From CALKHQ01 sp050329975 (lineage in GTDB: Bacteria > Pseudomonadota > Alphaproteobacteria > CALKHQ01), in NCBI GenBank assembly GCA_050329975.1, contig JBHJOG010000207.1, forward strand, positions 14,632 to 78,631: a stretch of DNA of 64,000 bases, written 5' to 3'. Positions 16,561 through 25,181 of this stretch are shown here, in pieces (position 1 is the first letter of the stretch; each line of letters begins with the position of its first letter). Under the pieces are notes generated by a model. The model did no database searches, had not been told where the DNA came from, and was given only the letters and a program-made list of their open reading frames with translations. Both the position numbers and the translations under genes were made by a program.

Positions 16561-17577
16561 ATGCTGCTGATCAGAAGGACGGTGGGTGCCGCCATGGTGG
16601 GTGCCGCGATGGCCCTGTCGGCCGGTTCCGCCTCGGCGCAGGAGGAGGGCCGGGTCTATCAGATCGCCTTTATCACCCCGTCATTCGACATCTCGGACGC
16701 CTGGGAGCGCGTCTATTATGCCGCGCAGGCCCGGCTCGACGAACTGGGGGTGGAGTACGAGACCCAGTTGCTGTCGATGGAACGGCACAACGATCATGCT
16801 ACCCAGCTGCAGCAGGTCGAATCGGTGATCGCACGCGGTGTCGACTATGTCTTCTTCGGTCCGGCCGAGTTCGAGACCGCGGTGACGCCGCTGCGCATGA
16901 TGAACGAGGCCGGGATCGGTGTCGTCGTCTACAACTTCCTCGAGCCCCACGCGGAGGAAGACGCCAGGGCCCTGCAGTACATCGCCTTCGATCACCACGA
17001 GGGTGGCAGGCTCACCGGCGAGTGGATCGCCCTCAACACGCTGGGCAAGGGCATGACCGAGGCCAAGGTGGCCATCATCCAGGGCACCGCCGGCGTAGTC
17101 AGCGACCAGCGCCGGGACGGCATCCTCAGCGTCCTGGACATGCATCCGACTATCGAAGTCGTCCTGGGCCCCTATGCCGATTTCGACCGCGTCAAGGGCT
17201 ATGAGGCTGCCCAGAATCTCATGGCCGCCCACGACGACCTCGACCTGATCATCGGCCTGTCGACCACCATGGGCCTCGGCGCAGCGCAGGCGATCCGCCA
17301 GGCCGGCTTGTCCGACCAGATCATGTCGATGGGCTATGGCGGCACCGCCGACGAGATCGTGGCGATCAACGAGGGGTGGCTCTCCGCCTCGATCAGCCGC
17401 AACATCGACGACAGCGGCGCGCAGGCCGCCGATACCTGGGTCAAGCACATGAATGGCGAGTTGGACCAGATTCCGGTTTCCTGGTCCGGCCCCTACTTCA
17501 TGATCGACGCTGTCGCGGACGCGGATGCCTTTGTCGCGCACGCCACCCGCTACTCGCGTCCGGTCATGGGCCGGTAG
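16561..17577 (+). CDS. Periplasmic sugar-binding protein (type 1), transporter partner
   Basis: I start at ATG 16561, which has GGGAGGAAGTGAC upstream and begins a signal peptide MLLIRRTVGAAMVGAAMA ending ASA. The product is 338 residues. The mature part contains SFDISDAWERVYYAAQARLD, VESVIARGVDYVFFGPAEFE and a hinge AFDHHEGGRLTGEW, the pattern of Peripla_BP_4 ribose-type binding proteins. It is the third gene of the ABC operon and should deliver the sugar. A close paralogue is encoded tail to tail at 17854-18855. Confidence 0.88.
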   Translation: MLLIRRTVGAAMVGAAMALSAGSASAQEEGRVYQIAFITPSFDISDAWERVYYAAQARLDELGVEYETQLLSMERHNDHATQLQQVESVIARGVDYVFFGPAEFETAVTPLRMMNEAGIGVVVYNFLEPHAEEDARALQYIAFDHHEGGRLTGEWIALNTLGKGMTEAKVAIIQGTAGVVSDQRRDGILSVLDMHPTIEVVLGPYADFDRVKGYEAAQNLMAAHDDLDLIIGLSTTMGLGAAQAIRQAGLSDQIMSMGYGGTADEIVAINEGWLSASISRNIDDSGAQAADTWVKHMNGELDQIPVSWSGPYFMIDAVADADAFVAHATRYSRPVMGR

Positions 17578-17601
17578 CCGGGGCTCCATTGCACGATCCA
17601 C

Positions 17602-17633
17602 GCGGCGGCAGGTGCCGGTGTGCCTGCCGCCGC
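17602..17633 (+). terminator. Hairpin after the sugar ABC operon
   Basis: The 11-bp stem GCGGCGGCAGG / CCTGCCGCCGC with a 10-base loop lies 25 bp after the binding-protein stop. It is followed by AGTTCTT, a weak T-rich tail. It is probably the transcription end of the plus-strand operon. The rest of the 276-bp convergent gap holds nothing I recognise. Confidence 0.5.
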
Positions 17634-17853
17634 AGTTCTTGGGGATGCCGCTCCGACCGCCGGCCGTGGCTTTCCGCACATCTTCGGCGGCCATTGGCCC
17701 TGCGCCCGTATCCCACGCGCTCGCGGGTGCCCTCGGGCTGCCCGCTTACGAGCTGGCGGTGCGGCAACCGCCCTGGCGTTGATCTGATCGAGGGGCCGGT
17801 GCGCTGAGGCTGTTCGCCCGCGTGCGCGCCGCCGCCCGACGACGCACCGCGTT

Positions 17854-18855
17854 TCAGCGCCCCATCGCCGGGCCCGAATAGCGGTTGGAATGGAGAAGGA
17901 TGGACTCCACCTCGGAGCCGGCGTCGATCATCATGAACGGCCCGCCCCAGGACGGCGGGACCTCCTCCCCGTTCAAGTGCCTGAGGATCGCCTCGGCCGC
18001 GGCGACGCCGCCGTCGTCGATGGAGCGCAGCGGCGACGCGGACAGCCAGCCTTCCTGAATGGCGGTGATCTCGTCGCCCGTGCCGCCGAAGCCGATCGAC
18101 ATGATCTGCTCGGACAAGCCGGCCTGACGGATCGCCTGCCCGGCTCCCAGGCCGATAGTGGTGGACACGCCGTAGACCAGCCTCAAATCGTCATGGGCAG
18201 CGATGAGATTCTGCGTCGCCTCGAACGCCTTCACCCGGTCGTAGTCGGTGTGCACGTCGACGATGACCTCGATTCCCGGGAAATGGTCGACGACCTGACG
18301 GAAGCCGTCGCGGCGGGAATCGCTGGTGACGCCCGGAGAGCCCTGAAGGATGGCGATCTTGCCCTGGCCGTTGAGAGCGAGTGCGGCCCAGGCGCCAGCG
18401 AGCCGCCCGCCCTCGAAGTGATCGAAGGCGATGTAGTGCATTGCGCGCACGCTTTCGTCCTCGTGCGGCTCGAGGAAGTTGTAAACGATGGTCGGGATGC
18501 CGGCAGCCTTCAGCTGACGCAATGCCGTCGTTGCCGCCTGGTACTCGGTCGGGGTGAGGACGACATAGTCGGGGGCCCGCGCGATGACCGCCTCGACCTG
18601 CGCCAGCTGCCCGGGATGATCGTTGGTGTTGGCGACCGCGTTGAGAGTGACATCATAGGCGACGCCCGCCTCGTCGAGGCGTCCCCGCATCGCCCAGTAG
18701 GTACGCTCGAAAGCGTCGGAGATGTCGAACGACGGCGACAGGAACGCGATGTCGAGCGGCTCGTCCTGTGCAGCCGCGGGAAGTGCGGCGGGCAGCACCG
18801 CAGCGACACCGATTATCGCCGCCAACACGGTACGCCGACGGATCGTTCTGGTCAT
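17854..18855 (-). CDS. Second periplasmic sugar-binding protein, paralogue of its convergent neighbour
   Basis: The start at 18855 follows a strong CAGGGAGGAAGCA. The product is 333 residues with a signal peptide MTRTIRRRTVLAAIIGVAAV ending AAAQ. It matches the 16561-17577 protein through most of its length: SPSFDISDAFER, QVEAVIAR-DYV, YNFLEPHEDE, YIAFDHFEGGRL, STTIGLGAGQAIRQAGLSEQ, and GWLSAS near the end. It has no ATPase or permease of its own here. It probably shares the adjacent transporter with a different ligand range, or acts in sensing (inference). Confidence 0.88.
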   Translation of the reverse strand: MTRTIRRRTVLAAIIGVAAVLPAALPAAAQDEPLDIAFLSPSFDISDAFERTYWAMRGRLDEAGVAYDVTLNAVANTNDHPGQLAQVEAVIARAPDYVVLTPTEYQAATTALRQLKAAGIPTIVYNFLEPHEDESVRAMHYIAFDHFEGGRLAGAWAALALNGQGKIAILQGSPGVTSDSRRDGFRQVVDHFPGIEVIVDVHTDYDRVKAFEATQNLIAAHDDLRLVYGVSTTIGLGAGQAIRQAGLSEQIMSIGFGGTGDEITAIQEGWLSASPLRSIDDGGVAAAEAILRHLNGEEVPPSWGGPFMMIDAGSEVESILLHSNRYSGPAMGR

Positions 18856-19261
18856 TGCTTCCTCCCTGTGGACATCGTGGTTGCTGGTTTTCGTTCGGGC
18901 GGTGCGGGTGCTCGGGCATGCTCCCCGTGGGGAAAACCTTTTCCTAAAGGTACTCCAATGCCCATTCGGAGGCAAATGCTTATGCGCGCGAGCGAATGGC
19001 GTGCTGCTTGCGCCCTGCCGTCCAGGTCAACCGGCGGACATCGCGCTGCCTCGAATGCGCGCGGTCTCGATCAAGGCCCGGCCGATGCTCGTGCCGCGCC
19101 GACGCTTCTGGCGATCACGATGGCGCAGCAGGCGGCCCGCCCGAAGGGTGTGACCGGCGACGCGCTCGAACGGCTCGGGGGTCGATAGGATCCGGAGTCG
19201 CAATAGCGTCGATACAGGCCATCAACCCGTGGTCAATCGCCCTGACCGTCGCGCCAGCGGC
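18856..19261. other. 406-bp intergenic region
   Basis: This lies between the second binding protein and fdsA. The first 100 bases, less GC-rich (around GGGGAAAACCTTTTCC), probably hold the promoter of the minus-strand binding protein. The remainder has open frames in several phases but none with a ribosome-binding site or a recognisable motif. In particular, no fdsD-like or fdhD-like sequence follows fdsA here. Confidence 0.4.
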
Positions 19262-22033
19262 CTATTCGACCGCCGCGACCTGGTCGACCGCACGCAGCTT
19301 CGCCGCGCAGAACTTGAACTCGGGGATCTTGCCGAATGGGTCGAGTTGCGGGTTGGTCAGGATGTTGGCCGCTGCTTCGTTGTAGCAGAACGGGATGAAC
19401 AGCACGCCGCGCGGCACGTCGCGGTCGCTGCGTGCCTTCAGCGAGATCGCCCCGCGCCGGGTCGCGACCTCGACCATTTCGCCCGCGCGCAGCCCCAGTT
19501 CGGCAAGCTGGCCTGGGTGGATATGGACCATCGCTTCGGGCTCGATCGCGTCGAGCACGTCGGAGCGGCGGGTCATCGCACCGGTGTGCCAGTGCTCGAG
19601 CACCCGCCCGGTGGTCAGGATCATCGGATAGGCGTCGTCCGGGACCTCATCGGGCGGGGTCACGTCGGCCGGCACGAACTTGCCGCGCCCGCTCGCCGTC
19701 GGGAAGCCACCGCCGAAGATGACCTCATGCCCGGGCTCGTCCTCCGAGTCCACCGGATAGACCACCGAGCCCTCGCGGTCGACCCGGTCCCAACTCATGC
19801 CCTTGATCGACGGCATCACCCGGTGCATCTCGGCGAACACGTCGCGCGGGTGGGCATAGCGCCAGTCGAGCCCCATCCGCAGCGCAATGTCCTGGATCAG
19901 CTGCCAGTCCTGCCGCGCGTTCCCCGGCAGCGGCAGCGCGGTGCGGCCCATCTGCACCTGGCGATTGGTGTTGGTGAAGGTGCCGTCCTTCTCGGGGAAG
20001 GCGCTCGCCGGCAGCACCACGTCGGCATGGAAGGCGGTCTCGGTCAGAAAGATGTCCTGCACCACCAGATGCTCCAGCTTCGCCAGCGCCTGGCGCGCAT
20101 GGTGCTGGTCGGGATCCGACATCGCAGGGTTCTCGCCCATGATGTACATGCCGCGGATCCGGTCGGCGAGAATGGCGTCGATGATCTCGACGACGGTGAG
20201 CCCGCGCTTCGGATCGAGCGGGGTGTCCCAGGCCTGCTCGAACAGGCCCCGTACCTTTTCGTTCTCCACCGACTGGTAGTCCGGGAAGAACATCGGGATC
20301 AAGCCGACGTCCGACGCGCCCTGCACGTTGTTCTGGCCGCGCAGCGGGTGCAGCCCCGAGCCCGGCCGGCCGACATGGCCGGTCATCAGCGCCAGGCTGA
20401 TCAGGCATCGGGCGTTGTCGGTGCCATGCACGTGCTGGCTGATTCCCATGCCCCAGAAGATGATCGCCGCCTTTGCGCGCGCGATCTTGCGTGCGACCGT
20501 ACGGATCTCTGCGGCATCGATTCCGCAAATCGGCGCCATGTCCTCGGGCGCGAACTGCAGCACATGCGCCTTCAGCCGCGCGAAGTCCTGCGTGTAGCCG
20601 TCGACATATTGCTGGTCGACCAGCCCTTCGCTGACGATGACGTGCATCATCGCGTTGAGCAGCGCGACGTCGGTGCCGCCGCGGAACTGCAGCATGTGCG
20701 TCGCGTGGCGGGAGAGGCCCTGGCCGCGCGGGTCAGCGACGATGAGCTCCGCGCCCTGCTTGGCCGCCTGCTTGATGTAGGTCGCCGCGACCGGATGGTT
20801 GACGGTCGGGTTGGCGCCGATGACGAAGATCACGTCCGAGTTCATGCACTCCCAGAACGGCGCGGTCACCGCCCCCGAGCCAATGGTCTCCATCAGCGCC
20901 GCCACCGACGAGGCGTGGCAGAGACGGGTGCAGTGGTCGACGTTGTTGGTGCCGAAGCCGGTGCGGACCAGCTTCTGGAACAGATAGGCCTCCTCGTTCG
21001 ACCCCTTGGCCGAGCCGAAGCCGGCCAGTGCGCCGCCGCCGTGCTGATCCCTGATCCGAACGAGCCCGGCAGCCGCCCGGTCCAGCGCCTCTTCCCAGCT
21101 CGCCTCGCGGAAATGGGTCCAGGGATCGCCCGGGTCGACCTGGTCCTCGGCGGATTTGGGCACGCCGTCCTTGCGGACCATCGGCACGGTCAGGCGTTGC
21201 GGGTGGTGGACGTAATCGAAGCCGAACCGGCCCTTCACGCAAAGCCGTCGCTCGTTGGCCGGGCCGTCGCGGCCGGTGACGTAAAGCAGCCGGTCGTCCT
21301 TGATGTGGTAGGTGAGCTGGCAGCCGACGCCGCAATAGGGACAGAGTGAGTCCACCTTGCGATCCGGTTCGCGGGCATGCACGCCCTGCGCGTCCACCAC
21401 CGTCTTCGGCAAGAGCGCGCCGGTCGGGCATGCCTGCACGCATTCGCCGCAGGCGACGCAGGTGCTGTCGCCCATCGGGTCGTCGAAGTCGAACACGATC
21501 TTGGCCCCCGGCCCGCGATAGGCCATGCCGATCACGTCGTTGACCTGGACCTCGCGGCAGGCGCGCACGCACAGGTTGCACTGGATGCAGGCGTCGAGTT
21601 GGACAGCCATCGCGCTGTGGCTCATGTCCGCCGAACCTTGCTCGGCGGCAGGGAAGCGGCTGTCGGCGATACCGATCCGGTCCGCCCAGCGCCAGAGCTT
21701 GGAGTCCGGGTCGGGCGCCACGGCGCGCGCCGGCTGGTCGGCGAGCAGCAGTTCCATCACCATCCGGCGCGCGGTCCGCGCCCGCTCGGTCGCCGTCTTC
21801 ACCGCCATGCCGGCAGCCGGCTTGCGAATGCAGGAGGCGGCGAGCACGCGCTCGCCCTCGATCTCGACCATGCAGGCGCGGCAGTTGCCGTCGGGCCGGT
21901 AGCCGGGCGCGTCGGCATGGCACAGATGCGGGATGGCGACGTCCTCGCGCTTCGCCACATCCCAGATCGTCTCGCCCGCGGCCGCGGCGACCTCGCGGCC
22001 GTCAAGGGTGAAGGTGACGGGCTCGTCACTCAT
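19262..22033 (-). CDS. fdsA: NAD-dependent formate dehydrogenase, catalytic alpha subunit
   Basis: The 923-residue molybdoenzyme opens with a 2Fe-2S plant-type domain (HLCHADAPGYRPDGNCRACM). Ferredoxin-like clusters follow (CIQCNLCVRACREVQVND and CVACGECVQACPTGAL), then the Mo-bis-PGD domain entry CPYCGVGCQLTYHIKDD. The active-site ligand is cysteine, in CTRLCHASSV, not selenocysteine. It oxidises formate to CO2 in the cytoplasm and passes electrons through its clusters to the FdsB subunit. The start overlaps the fdsB stop by 4 bp (ATGA). Unlike typical fds operons, no fdhD/fdsC or fdsD follows. Confidence 0.93.
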   Translation of the reverse strand: MSDEPVTFTLDGREVAAAAGETIWDVAKREDVAIPHLCHADAPGYRPDGNCRACMVEIEGERVLAASCIRKPAAGMAVKTATERARTARRMVMELLLADQPARAVAPDPDSKLWRWADRIGIADSRFPAAEQGSADMSHSAMAVQLDACIQCNLCVRACREVQVNDVIGMAYRGPGAKIVFDFDDPMGDSTCVACGECVQACPTGALLPKTVVDAQGVHAREPDRKVDSLCPYCGVGCQLTYHIKDDRLLYVTGRDGPANERRLCVKGRFGFDYVHHPQRLTVPMVRKDGVPKSAEDQVDPGDPWTHFREASWEEALDRAAAGLVRIRDQHGGGALAGFGSAKGSNEEAYLFQKLVRTGFGTNNVDHCTRLCHASSVAALMETIGSGAVTAPFWECMNSDVIFVIGANPTVNHPVAATYIKQAAKQGAELIVADPRGQGLSRHATHMLQFRGGTDVALLNAMMHVIVSEGLVDQQYVDGYTQDFARLKAHVLQFAPEDMAPICGIDAAEIRTVARKIARAKAAIIFWGMGISQHVHGTDNARCLISLALMTGHVGRPGSGLHPLRGQNNVQGASDVGLIPMFFPDYQSVENEKVRGLFEQAWDTPLDPKRGLTVVEIIDAILADRIRGMYIMGENPAMSDPDQHHARQALAKLEHLVVQDIFLTETAFHADVVLPASAFPEKDGTFTNTNRQVQMGRTALPLPGNARQDWQLIQDIALRMGLDWRYAHPRDVFAEMHRVMPSIKGMSWDRVDREGSVVYPVDSEDEPGHEVIFGGGFPTASGRGKFVPADVTPPDEVPDDAYPMILTTGRVLEHWHTGAMTRRSDVLDAIEPEAMVHIHPGQLAELGLRAGEMVEVATRRGAISLKARSDRDVPRGVLFIPFCYNEAAANILTNPQLDPFGKIPEFKFCAAKLRAVDQVAAVE

Positions 22034-23745
22034 CGCAGGTCCTCCGGAAAATGCCGGATCACCGACAGCAGCGGGTTCGGCGCGGCCTGGCCGAGTCCGC
22101 AGATCGAGGCATCAATCATCGCGCGCGACAATTCCTCCAGCAGGGGTACGTCCCAGTGCGGCTGACCCATCAGCCGCACTGCCTTCTCGGTGCCGACCCG
22201 GCAGGGCGTGCACTGGCCGCAGCTTTCGTCCTCGAAGAACTTCATCAGGTTCAGGGTCACAGCCTTCATGTCGTCCTGGTCGGACAGCACGACAATGGCC
22301 GCCGAGCCGATGAAGCAGTCATGGGCCTGCAGGGTGTCGAAATCGAGCGGGATGTCATCCATGGCCGCGGGCAGGATGCCGCCCGAGGCGCCGCCGGGCA
22401 GATAGCCCTTGAAGCGGTGGCCGTCGGCCATCCCGCCGCAATGCTCCTCGATCAGCTCCCGGATGGTGATCCCGGCGGGCGCCAGCTTGACCCCGGGCTC
22501 GCGCACCCGGCCTGAGACCGAGAACGAGCGCAGGCCCTTGCGGCCGCTGCGGCCGTGGCTCGCGAACCAGGATGGCCCCCGCTCCAGGATGTCCCGGACC
22601 CAATAGACGCTTTCGACGTTGTTGATCAGGGTGGGTCGGCCGAACAGTCCGACCTGGCTTGGGAAGGGCGGCTTGTGCCGCGGATAGCCGCGCTTGCCCT
22701 CGATGCTCTCCAGCATCGCCGATTCTTCCCCGCAGATATAGGCGCCGGCGCCCCGGCGCAGGTGCAGGGTGACGCCGTCGGCGAGCCCTGCCGCCTCGAG
22801 CGCGGCGACCTCCGTCTTCAGGACCTGAAGCAGCCCGGGATACTCGTCGCGCAGATAGATATAGACGTCGGCCGCCTCGACTACCCAGGCGCCGATCAGG
22901 GTCCCTTCCAGGAAGCGGTGCGGATCGATCTCCAGATAGTGGCGGTCCTTGAAGGTCCCGGGTTCGCCCTCGTCTGCGTTGATCGCCATCAGCCGCGGAG
23001 CCGGCTCCTGGCGGACGAACCGCCACTTGCGGCCGGTCGGGAAGCCGGCGCCGCCGAGCCCGCGCAGGCCCGATTGCTCAAGCGCTTCGATCACCGCGTC
23101 GCGGGTCAGCTCGCCGGCTTGGCACCGCTGCAGCAGCGCGTAGCCGCCTGAGTCGCGATACGCCGCCAGGCCGGGATAGGGTGGAATCACCGGCTGGACG
23201 GCGCCCGCCGTGGCCACGCCGGCCACCGCCGCGACCGTGGCGTCGGTGACGTGGTTGTGGCCGACCTCTGCGACAGGCGCCCGGTCGCAGCGCCCCATGC
23301 AGGGCGCGCGCACGACGCGGATGCCGGGACCGGCGACCTCCGGCAGTTCGGCCAGCAGCCGCTCCGCGCCGGCGAGCGCGCAGCTCAGGCTGTCGCAGAC
23401 CCGGATCGTCAGCGGCGGCGGCGGTGTCTCGTCCTCCATGACCAGGTCGAAATGGGCGTAGAACGAGGCGACCTCGTAGACTTCGGTCAGCGCGAGCCGC
23501 ATCAGCTGGGCCAGTGCCGCCAGATGCCGAGCCGACAAGTGATGGTGGCGGTCCTGCAGCAGGTGCAGATACTCGATCAGCAGGTCGCGGCGCCAGGGAC
23601 CGGCCCCGATCAGGCCGCTCACCTCGGCCAGCGCCTCGGGGTCGACCTGGCGGCCCTTGACCTGGACCTTGCCGCGGCGGCCGGAGCCCGGGCGGACCCT
23701 GCGCTGCACCTCGCTCGCAGACGGGCGGTCATGTTCGCTCGCCAT
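22030..23745 (-). CDS. fdsB: NAD-dependent formate dehydrogenase, fused gamma-beta subunit
   Basis: The 571-residue protein combines two normally separate subunits. Residues 30-165 resemble NuoE/FdsG, with 2Fe-2S ligands in CDSLSCAL and APCMGRCDRAP. From about 185 on it resembles NuoF/FdsB, with the FMN/NAD segment LRGLGGAGFPTGRKW, GEESAMLESIEGKRG and a 4Fe-4S motif ESCGQCTPCRVGT. It transfers electrons from FdsA to NAD. It is translationally coupled to fdsA. Fusion in this order occurs in some alphaproteobacteria and removes the need for a separate fdsG. Confidence 0.9.
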   Translation of the reverse strand: MASEHDRPSASEVQRRVRPGSGRRGKVQVKGRQVDPEALAEVSGLIGAGPWRRDLLIEYLHLLQDRHHHLSARHLAALAQLMRLALTEVYEVASFYAHFDLVMEDETPPPPLTIRVCDSLSCALAGAERLLAELPEVAGPGIRVVRAPCMGRCDRAPVAEVGHNHVTDATVAAVAGVATAGAVQPVIPPYPGLAAYRDSGGYALLQRCQAGELTRDAVIEALEQSGLRGLGGAGFPTGRKWRFVRQEPAPRLMAINADEGEPGTFKDRHYLEIDPHRFLEGTLIGAWVVEAADVYIYLRDEYPGLLQVLKTEVAALEAAGLADGVTLHLRRGAGAYICGEESAMLESIEGKRGYPRHKPPFPSQVGLFGRPTLINNVESVYWVRDILERGPSWFASHGRSGRKGLRSFSVSGRVREPGVKLAPAGITIRELIEEHCGGMADGHRFKGYLPGGASGGILPAAMDDIPLDFDTLQAHDCFIGSAAIVVLSDQDDMKAVTLNLMKFFEDESCGQCTPCRVGTEKAVRLMGQPHWDVPLLEELSRAMIDASICGLGQAAPNPLLSVIRHFPEDLR

Positions 23746-23816
23746 ACTCTCTCCCTGGGCTGCGCGTGGTTGCGACCCGGTCGGTCATCTCGCCACCGGG
23801 CATCGCAACCGGCGCA

Positions 23817-23999
23817 TCAGCGCGCGTCCCCGGCCTTGACCAGCCTGAGCGCGATGACGGCGCCGTTGATCGTCTGCTTGCCGGCGTTCTCGAAGTTCAC
23901 GGTGATCGTCCCGTTGATCGCAGACTGGACCTGTCCCATGCCCCATTCCGGCCGGTCGGGGTGTTTGACGAAGGCGCCGGGCACCAGTGCGGTCTCCAT
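23817..23999 (-). CDS. DUF3553 family small protein
   Basis: The 60-residue protein METALVPGAFVKHPDRPEWG followed by GQVQSAINGTITVNFENAGK is a clear DUF3553 member. This is a small beta-rich, SH3-like fold found almost only in alphaproteobacteria and resembling the CarD/UvrD C-terminal tail (pattern G--V-HP--P-WG-G-V). The function is unknown; resemblance to a polymerase-interacting module suggests a nucleic-acid-linked role (inference). It lies 71 bp downstream of fdsB on the opposite side from chpT, with which it diverges. Confidence 0.8.
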   Translation of the reverse strand: METALVPGAFVKHPDRPEWGMGQVQSAINGTITVNFENAGKQTINGAVIALRLVKAGDAR

Positions 24000-24277
24000 G
24001 TTCGCTCCCTGGCGCCGTGCCTAGCCGGGACCTGCCCGGGCGACGGCCGCGCCATATCACGCAAATCTAGACCGCCGTCCGCCTCGCTGAAAGGGTCGCC
24101 CGCCGCCCGGTCGCGGCGGGAGCGGCGCGGCAGTGTGCTGACGGTTAGCAAAGCGTTCAGGGTTAGGCAACCAAGCTGGGGCTCGGCGAACGCGCTGCGC
24201 TGGAATCGATGGACCACTGCTGGACCGCTCGCTACGGTGCGCGCGCGAAACTGCAGGATACCGAAAGGAATCGGCGA

Positions 24278-24928
24278 ATGCCCGAGATCGATGACATCAT
24301 GATTTTGCGCTTGGCCTGCTCCAAGCTCTGTCACGATCTCATCAGCCCGGTCAGTGCCGTGAACAACGGTCTCGAGCTGGTCGGCGATTCGATGGCCGGC
24401 GACGTCGAGGCGATGGACCTGATCACATCGAGCGCGCGCGCCGCCGCCGACCGGCTGCAGTACTACCGGGTCGCCTTCGGCTTCTCCGGCGGATCGGGCC
24501 AGTCTCTCAATGCGCTGCAGGCTCTGCTCAAGCCGTTCGTCGCCGACGCGAAATGCCAGTCGTCGTGGACCGTTGATCCCTCGGTGGCCCAGTCGGTGCT
24601 GTCGATCGATGCTGCACAGATCGTGCTGAATGCGATCGCGGCCACGCTGGATTGCCTGCCGCGCAGCGGTGATGTGCGGGTGGCGCTGACCTCGGCGGGA
24701 GACCAACTCCTGACCCTGGTGATCGACGTCGAGGGGCCCTCGGTGCGGATTCGAGACGAGCTGCGCGATGCCCTGACCAGCCCGATGGGTGAGATCGAGC
24801 TTACGGTCCGCGGCGTGCACGGAATCCTGTTGCGCCAGGTGGCGGCCCGCGTCGGCAGCAAGGTTGTCCTGTCGGCCGGGGACGGTCAAGTCGCCCTGAC
24901 CGTGGGCCCCATCCCGGTCGACCGCTAA
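24278..24928 (+). CDS. chpT: Histidine phosphotransferase ChpT
   Basis: The start at 24278 (after AAGGAAT) gives 216 residues. The phosphorylated histidine sits in RLACSKLCHDLISPVSAVNN (His19), the ChpT HxL-SP-A-N hallmark. The C-terminal half is a degenerate kinase ATPase-like domain with weak motifs (VLNAIAATLDCLPRSGDVRV). ChpT dimers relay phosphate from the kinase CckA to CtrA and CpdR in the cell-cycle pathway. CtrA is encoded 6.8 kb away at 31003-31767; cckA is not in the window. Confidence 0.85.
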   Translation: MPEIDDIMILRLACSKLCHDLISPVSAVNNGLELVGDSMAGDVEAMDLITSSARAAADRLQYYRVAFGFSGGSGQSLNALQALLKPFVADAKCQSSWTVDPSVAQSVLSIDAAQIVLNAIAATLDCLPRSGDVRVALTSAGDQLLTLVIDVEGPSVRIRDELRDALTSPMGEIELTVRGVHGILLRQVAARVGSKVVLSAGDGQVALTVGPIPVDR

Positions 24929-25181
24929 ACACCTCGGCGAGTCGCCAATGGGATTACTGGTGCCGGCCACTGATTATTATCAGTGGACTGGCTGTTTCTC
25001 AGTGGAATTTTCTCCTATTGTCGCGGATTCTTCCTAAATGTTTCGCTGAGCGCCGCCCAGCGGCCTTTACAGCTTTTTTATCATTTTCCCAGAGGATCGC
25101 AGCCTGACAACCGGCGATCTCCGGTGGTGCCGTTCCAAAGGCACTCGGTCCGCAACGCGCTGAATCAATGGGTGCTGCACG

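Noticed and set aside
18980..19261. Degraded fdsD or fdhD gene after fdsA
   Set aside because: No frame shows the FdsD WDPRM-type or FdhD motifs. The translated stretches are Arg-rich and lack a ribosome-binding site.
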